Positions 9,571 through 18,300 of a stretch of DNA of 22,042 nt are shown here, in pieces. Position 1 is the first letter of the stretch, and every line of letters begins with the position of its first letter. This DNA is from Branchiostoma floridae (lineage: Eukaryota; Chordata; Leptocardii; Amphioxiformes; Branchiostomatidae), in contig NC_049986.1 of the NCBI RefSeq assembly GCF_000003815.2, positions 10,997,900 through 11,019,941 on the forward strand, given 5' to 3'. A program made the translations under genes and the position numbers. Under the pieces are notes generated by a model that had not been told where the DNA came from, ran no database searches, and was given only the letters and a program-made list of their open reading frames with translations.

Positions 9571-12272
9571 GAGCGCGCATGTGTGAGCGCGCGCGCGCTT
9601 GTGTGTGCGTATGTGTGTGTGTTTTGTGTGCGTGTTTCTATGTGTGTGTGAGTGTGTGTGTGAGCGAGCTGTGTTAGTGCGTGTTTGTGTGTGAATGTTT
9701 GAGTGTGAATGTGCGCGCGTTTCTGCGAAATTCAATTAGTGAGGGAATAAATCTTAATCCCATATCCAGACCATGTTTGGGGGACTTGGGTGGGGGTGTT
9801 GCCCGTTACCCCCCCCCCCTCCAATATGATTTCGAAACGGCTTAGAGTGTGATCATCAAATTTAAAGGTGGTGTTAGACTTTTAAATGTTATTCACGTGC
9901 ACGACATGACGTGATACGACTATAATGGCGGAATCGTGACGACATTGATGTGGTGCCATCTATTTGCCAAAACCGTCCATATAATCTATAGGAAATTTCC
10001 GTAATACCAGAAAGTTATAAAAGAAGGTGTCTTATAAATCAGTCTGGTAAGCCTCCTTTTGTTAAATGCAACCGACGCCAAAATAATGTCAAAATAATGT
10101 CATGTATTTTAGGTACCCTTTAGTATTCGCCATCTTTGATCGACAATCTTGAAAATTTGGAATCTGTAAAAATACATTTTTCGATCCTCATTTCAGAAAT
10201 ACAATAAAATTGACTGAAACGTTGATATGAATGTTTTTAACAAAAATATAGGGTAATGACGAAATTAAAGTGACAATACACTTTTGCTAAAAAAGACCAA
10301 GGAATAGTCATACCTTCAGGTACCAGACTTACCAACTAATGATTGATTTGTTCAAAAATTTATATTTTCCCAGAACTGTCGTAGAGTGGAATTTGTTATC
10401 ACCAAGCACAGTAGAGGCATATTGCATCTTCGCCGATGGTTTCAAAGAGCATTTGCAGATAGATGTACATGAATTTAGGTGTGACGGGTCGTTCAGTGGG
10501 ATATAATCGGTAGTAACCAGTTGCTGCCACGCCGAGTGCCTGAGAAGCTGGTGTGTCAAGCCGAAGTGCGGTTTTACCGGCTATATAGATCCAGATACAT
10601 TATGGTTCGGCGCCATCTTGGATGGCCAAAGTATCGTGCAATGGAGTGGTCTGATCCCTTACCCGTCGTTCGATGCAAGAGCGTCTCCAGCCCAGTTGGT
10701 GTAACTGGTTGGACACAAAGTGGTGCCGTCCTCCCACACGAATGTGCCTTCGGTGTCTTCATCAGTCAGACCAATCCAAAAACCACGCTGATACAATTTG
10801 CCACTATGATCAATGAGTAAAATAAACATTTTGTATACATTGTATATGGAGAATATAACATACATTCACATAATTCCACCAGGTGCCATTGTACCGCCAC
10901 CTCAAAAAACGTTGTTATAAAGGCCTTCTCAAATTGTATTCAACACGTAAACATCTGAATTGTATTACATTTCTGATATTTAACATTCGGTGGTCAAGAC
11001 AACCTTTTTTGAGATGGTAGTATTACGGCACCCGGTGGAATTATGATAGTCGACGTTAATAGTTTATTGCAAATTTCTGCCCCATGGCTAGTCCCATTTA
11101 ACATAAAAGGGGACAAACAAACAGTGAAGACTCCCTTGCAGTCTTCGGGAAGGGGCTGTTTTTTTTGGGGGGGGGGCGTCGGTCCGCGATTTTCAACGTT
11201 GGCTATGTTCTATTGTGCCGGGAAAGGGAGTTTGTTCAACTCCTGGCGCATTTCGCATCAAAACATGGATTTTCTCAGGTCGATATGACATAAATAAAAT
11301 ACAACACGGTGTATTCTGCATCACCCTCGGCCCCAGCCCTCCCGCGGGTCGGATCACCCTCCGGCCGGGCTGGTACCTCGGTTGATACGGAATACACAGT
11401 GTACATTCGCTATTTACTCGTCTTGTTCTAGAGCGTTTAGTTTACCTAACATGATAAAAAACGACGACCATTACCTCTAACATCCAACTCAAAATGCCAA
11501 AAACTCCCAAAGAAAAAGAAGTTTCACTTTGGTTAAAAAGAATTGCTTCATAGACTCAAAATTGGTCTTTTATGTCTAAAAAAATTAGTCTGTCCTGCAG
11601 GCGACGGGACTAACAGAATTGCACCTCTTACCTCACAAACAAATGAAGTTGATCGGTTAACCACTCGTTGTCAGCCTGGCTGCGGATATTGAAGAGCCTC
11701 GCCCCTTCTGCCTCGCATTTGGATATTGCAGCAGCATAATCAAGGGGGTGTTCTTGCAGCTTTACGCATTTATCCCCGTAAAATTCGTATGAGGGAGGGC
11801 AACCTACAAAAATTGGGGATAAAAAGATTTTATTTAGGAGAAGAGAACAATTTCAATTTACCCTTCACTTTTCCTTATAAACATATTCACGACGTGAATT
11901 CATATACACTTGTTTCAAGAAGAGGAAAGAGACATGTAAACTGTAGAATATCATGGCAATACATATTTGGCTATTTTTTACACGATAGATGTACGTATAG
12001 TGTAGCATTTATATTGACAGTCATGACGGTAGTCCATATGGAACTGCTAGTATTGGTTAACGTTATATCAGTGTTTATTCACACAGAACTCAATTCCCTA
12101 GAGATAGATACGATACATACAAATTCATGAATACCACACACCCACATATAATACACAGATAGACACACACGCACACAAACACGCACACACACGAACACAT
12201 ACAAACCAACACACACTCACAAACACATTTACACTGACACACACATAAACACACACACACGCGCACACACAC

Positions 12273-12304
<32 letters not shown>

Positions 12305-15300
12305 TATAACGCAACTGTAATGTTGTCCAACGAAGACGCTGTACCTTGTGGGGTGTCGCCGATTATTTTCCTGTCAACCCTACGATACCACCTTCCGGGA
12401 GGCCCGGGCACAGCCGGATCTGTCCAAGTTGGAAGGTTGTACAGATCAGTGGAAGTCGAGTAAGGGTGAGGGGTATAATGGATCCCATCGCCTCCGTTGA
12501 CCCCAACCTTGCAAAAGGAAGCGATGAATAATAACATTATTTCTGCACAAGCAGGTGTTTTATTAATAGCTTTTTTGATTACTGTCCTCTTCCTCAAGGC
12601 AAAGTTCTGACTGATTCACCAAACACTGCAGCTAGAGGTCGCTGCTTGCGTCAATACACTTCTTTGTTGATATGTTAACTGATACTTAACGTATGGGACA
12701 GCATCAGTAAGCAGCGACACTGCAGTGCAGTGCACAGTAAGAATGACTGTGAGGAAACGAAGCTAGACACTTCAAGTATCAAAATAAGTGTCAACTACTT
12801 TCCTATGGAAAAATGAACCTGGGAATTCAAGTCTTAGAATCCAAGTCAATAACCCTAACCACACTGTAGGCGTCACAGTAGAGTGCCACCTTATAAAGAA
12901 GGGACTTTGACATCATCCTTTACCTTAAAAACATTAGCCAAATTTGATAACTCTTTAGATCAGAATGAAGAGGTAGGGTCTAATCTTGCCCATTTTGGTC
13001 AAACTTTGTTCAGTTTAGTAATAGTTTTGTTTATGTAAGGACAAGTTTTAATTGCTGGGTCCTGTGCTTGAACAAAGAAAAAGACTAAGGTCAAAGACCA
13101 GTTTTTTTTATATAGTAAGCTTTTCTCAACTTGAGCTGGTTGACCCCTATTTTTCTTTAAACGGTTATAAAGAAGACCCCTGTTACTTTCTAAGAAGACA
13201 TTGTAAGCTTTGAGACAGAAACCTCCAATCCCCACCCTAACGCTCGTGGTCAATCGATCAACATTTTCTCTATAGTGGTCAGCTGTCTATAATGGCCACA
13301 TTTCTCCAGTCCCTTGACTGGCCGCCATAGACAGGTTTGACTGTATCTGTAATGCCAACGTTTTCCATAATTGGGCTTTTAATAATGTTTAACATTTTTA
13401 CTTAATGGTAGGTGGAACATTTACAGATACTAACTGTGCAAATTAGGGTTTGTATAGTTGTGATGATACCATGATCCCTTGGTAAATGATACTTTCAATT
13501 CTTATGTGCGACAAGTGTAACTTGGTTAGTTACAGGTAAAATTCATTATAAAATGGAATTCTACCAAAGGAACAGACTTTCACATGTACAATGTATTCTA
13601 TCGGTTGGGTAGAGAAGACCATCATTTGAAATAGATTCTCTGCCATATTTGCTCAATCAGCCACATTTGAACAATCACTGAGACAAGATAAAAACAAGAA
13701 ATTTACCAAAACTAAATATTTCATGCAGGTATGAGGTCTCCGAAACTTGTTTTATACCTGTGCCGGGTTCGGCTCTGAACCAATGGCCGAATCTCTACCG
13801 TTGGTGCACCCTTCTAAGAAGTGAAAATATATTTTTTCGACATTCGCCATGACTAAAACGTTGATTATGAACGTCTTTTAACAAAAATACAGAGTGTTGA
13901 AGAAATTCGAGTGACAATGCCCTGATTATACCTTTAATTATACCAAAATAAAACGAGGAATAGTCATACCTAGAATCAAAGTTAACCACCCTAGTAAACG
14001 ACAAGGTCAGACGTAGAGTGCCACAGTAGAGTGCCACCTTAGAAAAATACAATTGAAAATCATTCTTTTACTGGAAAAAATCGGCCCAATCTGGTAACTT
14101 TTGAGGTTGGAATGAACAGGTAAGGTCTACCTGTGCCGGGTTTGGCCCTGTGCCAGTTTCCGAATCTCCGCCGTTGGTGCTCCCTTGTAAGAAGTCGATC
14201 CGGTCGTAGTTAAACAGACAAAAGGACTTACAGCCATCTGTAATCAGCACCAGTTGAAACGTGTTCCGCTGGTAGAGAAGTAGAAAACGAATCAATGAGG
14301 TCACAGCAATGAGATCATGTGATAGTCTTGATTGTACATTTACACCTGATACTATTAAGGTAACTGTCACTGTATGGATAAATTAGGGGTATGTCCCAAT
14401 CAATTTTAGTGTTGGTTTATGAAAACAAAACTCCAATCCCCACCACAATGCTCAAGTGGTCAATTTATCAACATTTCCTTTATAGTGGCTACCTATCTAT
14501 AATGGCCACATTTCTCCCGTCCCTTGACTGGCCGCTATAGACAGTTTTGTTAAAACAAACCAACACTAAGATTGATTGGGATATACCCCTAATTTTAGGC
14601 AGACTCTGTCTGCCTTGTTCACGGGATGGTACATCGGCCGGCATCCACTGTCCATCGCTGAACAGAGATGGGGGTAGACACGGGTTATCTGGCATTTCAC
14701 TCGTTCTCATTGAAATGTCGAAAATGGCATTTTTTGGTCGAAAAATGAATCATTTTTATTTTCAGTGAAAACTACCTGGTTGTTTATGAAAATTACTCTT
14801 TTATCCATAGCCAAAAAATGGCAACTTATTATTTTCGGTCCCATCGGTAATGTATTACAGGGCAGGTAACACACGTTACCGGTAACGTTTGTTACAACAG
14901 TAGACTTAACCCAGTTTTCTTCGAAAGGACTCACCTTATTAACTACATCATTTAGGTATAAGTGGACGTCCCTAGGAACATTTGAAAAAGTGGGCAGGTT
15001 TTTACACCAGGTCAAATAGAAAGCTTAGACAGCATCGAACAATGGTAACGTTTGTTACAGTCATTTCTGTACAACATTTTGTTAAGCAAGGTGGGATACA
15101 AATGACAGTCAACAACCCTTTCTTGTTTCTTTAGAAAGCCAGAAAAACTGTACAGCGTCACAAAACGGTCATTTCTAGTCTTATACGTGGATAATATAAC
15201 CGTCGCAACCATCATACTCGTGGTGGTAACGTTTGTTACAGAATCTGGCGACAGGCATAAACCATCTCACACAGCCTCTAAGATCAGTGACAGTAGCGAT

Positions 15301-18300
15301 CTGACGTGATCGGTCGGAGGGCCTGGTCAGCTGGTTTCTCCTACCGAACAATCATTCTGGGAAAAGAATTGTTACATTTTTGGCTACCATTTGAATTTTT
15401 CGTTTCTTCACAGGCGACAGCCATTTTTTAGGGGTTGAAATCCCACCCGTGGCTATAATAACCTTCAAATCCATGAACCAATATGAATGTTGCGGTGCAC
15501 TTTTGTAAAACATTACAGGGATTGTGGAAAAATGAAGGAACCAGTGATGTTGTCTATAATTTGCTCCATATCAATGCGTTAAGTCAGGCGACAGCATTTC
15601 GACATTAAAATGAGAACGAGCCATTTACGACCCTCTGCTGAAGTCACGTGTCTACGACGTCACGTTCCGGGAGATCCAGTAGACCGGTCCATTTCGTGAA
15701 CAAGGCTGACGTAGTGTCCATAATGTCATTTACCAACACAGTATAACTTTCATGCTAAAGGTATGACTGTACTGTAGTTGTCGAAGTGACATTTCGAAAG
15801 CAAAATTGACACAAATGTGGCTGTCATAAATGTACTTAGCGCCTCTGGACTTAAAGACTGGTCTGCTATACCAAATATATGCTTCACTGATGGTTGTAAA
15901 AGACGTCAGTCGGAATACTTTACAATATTTTACATCTGCTTGAAGATATATGAAGGTATTCTAACTACGCATGGGAAACCAAGAGGTAAATACTACTGAT
16001 TTATTATGGTCTCCGGTATGTTTTTACATGTATCCGTATATATACATGGCCTCCGTCGGCTGGTTTTAAGTTTGGGAACGCCAGTTTATTGCTGTGGTTA
16101 ATCGGGTAACAGGAAACATACTTGTTTTTCTCTTGGGCAAAAGTCGCTCTTCCAAAATCGTTTCGAACTTACAAGATTACGAGAAGCTCCACTCGACCCG
16201 AAGAATGCTACTTCGTGCCAGGTTGCGATGTAGGCCCAGATCGCCACGAAGCTGCCGTGTTCGGCGGGAAAGGCTGTCTGGATGTCCGTAGTTGCTCTGG
16301 ATAACACAGTGGCATCAGTTGTTTCCCGATGGTAAATGTAGCCAGAACGGCCGTCATAGCTTGTTTTGATGTCGGTGAAGTAACCGGCTATGAGTTTGTT
16401 ATCTTCCACCGGAAACGGAATTGGTGTGAAGCCTGTTACCGACCCACCAAAGGAAATGTCTCCATTGGTATTCACCTGGGTATAAAAAAAAAGCAAGAAA
16501 TTGAACTGCAACATTTCCAGTAAGCACAGGACGCCCCTTCCCCCAATTAACTTGCCTTTTGTCAAGCACACAATACTATACCATTAGGCTCGCCCCTCAG
16601 GCGTCGGCAAAAAAGCATAGTTTTTGCAGCTTTATTCATTTATTTAATTACTGTGAGGATAAGCATGTTTTGTGAAACTTTTGTTACATGATTGAATACT
16701 AGTATGCGCAATATTGCTCATGACAAAAGGAGTCTGTTCTTGTCCTTTTGCTGCTGGGGGGGGGGGGGTCATTCGCCCTCTTCATAATTTTTCAAACGGA
16801 AACAACACTTCGAGGGATTGATGTATAAAAAGGTATAAACTTATTTATTTGTTAATTTGCCGACAAAATTCTAGGAAAGCCACCAAGTTTTGTTGTCCTA
16901 GCACAAGCCAGTTGGGAGTCATATGACGTTAAAGTTGCCACAGGCACTTTTAGCGCCCCACCTCCTCCTCCAATCAGTTTGGATGGGGTTAATGGGATCA
17001 GTAAACGCTACTCTAAATTGCTACATTGCTGCATAGAACTAGTTATAATGTTCTTATTAGCTTCGCCAAGAAGCTTATGTTTTTGCCGACTTGGGTCTGT
17101 ATGTAGGTCAACAGGATATAACTCGAGAAATTGTGGATGGAACTTTTTTATTTTTTGCAGGTGTGTAGCGGTTGTTTAAAGGCATGCCTAGTTCGAAAAT
17201 GGGTTACCTGGCGTTTTCCTATGGTACATTAGCGAGCTTAGTATTTTTTTTGGTGTTTTTTCGGGAGGCATAAGTCAAAATGTAGCTGGGCGATTTCCAC
17301 GATATTTGGCAGGTCTGTAGCGGCTGTGGAAAGGATTGCCATGTGCGAGAATGGTTTAGCTACCTTTTACCTATGGTGCTGTAGCTGGCTTTGTATGTAA
17401 GTGCGTTTGTCTGTAAGCAAGATAACTCGAGATGTTCTTGATGGATGTTAATGATATTTGGTTGATAGGTAGGGGACACAGAAAGGAAGGTCAAGTTCGA
17501 TAATGGGCCTCCTGGCAAATTGTTTTGGTACTGCAAGTGAGCATCAAAGTTTGCGCCTAAATTTTCCAGAAGTGCCAGGTTCGTGATTTTTTACTGGTGG
17601 ATAGCTGTTGGTACTAGGAGTCAATGGTCTAATTTTGGGCCCCCTAGCAGCTTGTTTGGAATTGCAGTGGGTGTTATATTTCGTAACTTTTTAGATGGAT
17701 AACTCCTGAGGGGATTGATGGATATTTTTTGTTTTTGGTAGGTAGGTACTTTGGATGATTATCAACATAATGAGATGCAAATTATATAAATCACTCTGTA
17801 TTTAATCTAATTACTTAGGGAAACTTCTATAACGGTTGAAAAATACTTGTGACGGAGTCACCTGAAAGGACTTGAATCGACCCATAGATGTCTAAAAATA
17901 GAGAAGAAGTAGGTCAAAGGAGCCAGTGGAAGCAGGGGATCCCTGATAAACAGACGTTGTCTTGGAAGCATGAAATTCTGATTGACCAGGGATGTTACTA
18001 GGTCATCCGTGTACTATTCCGCCAGGATGGAGTCTGGTAGAGACTACTGGCTGAAAAATGCCTATAAATGGTCATGGTTCATGTTAGCAGAATACAAAGC
18101 CTGACCGTGTCCAACACGTATCTATAAAATTAAGCAATTAAATAGCTTGCTGAATTGATGTCAATACGACGGCACACAGCAAAGGATTCATAGCAGTTGA
18201 AATATAACATATCTATATACAAGTGTTGCTTATATCTATATACAGATCAACAATAAAAGCAACACTATATCATGGGAACGGTAAAAATGTAGTAGAGGGA

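Noticed and set aside
9436-9735. His/Thr-rich 99-residue protein on the minus strand
   Set aside because: Direct translation of a GT/CA microsatellite.
9371-10662. Lectin gene truncated after the WIGL exon
   Set aside because: At first no C-terminal CTLD frame was apparent. Translation from the acceptor at 9370 in the phase required by exon F gives the missing cysteines and a stop.
10521-10820. Plus-strand 99-codon frame as a gene
   Set aside because: It is the opposite strand of lectin exon F plus LINE 3' UTR.
12090-12314. Cys/Val-rich small protein on the minus strand
   Set aside because: Direct translation of a CA/GT microsatellite; it resembles a cysteine-rich secreted peptide only by composition.
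14489-14710. Minus-strand frame containing [12 protein letters not shown] as a possible extra NIDO-lectin exon
   Set aside because: It lies between exons B and C, which already join in phase 0 with continuous NIDO sequence. Part of it is inside the TIR element at 14381-14594.
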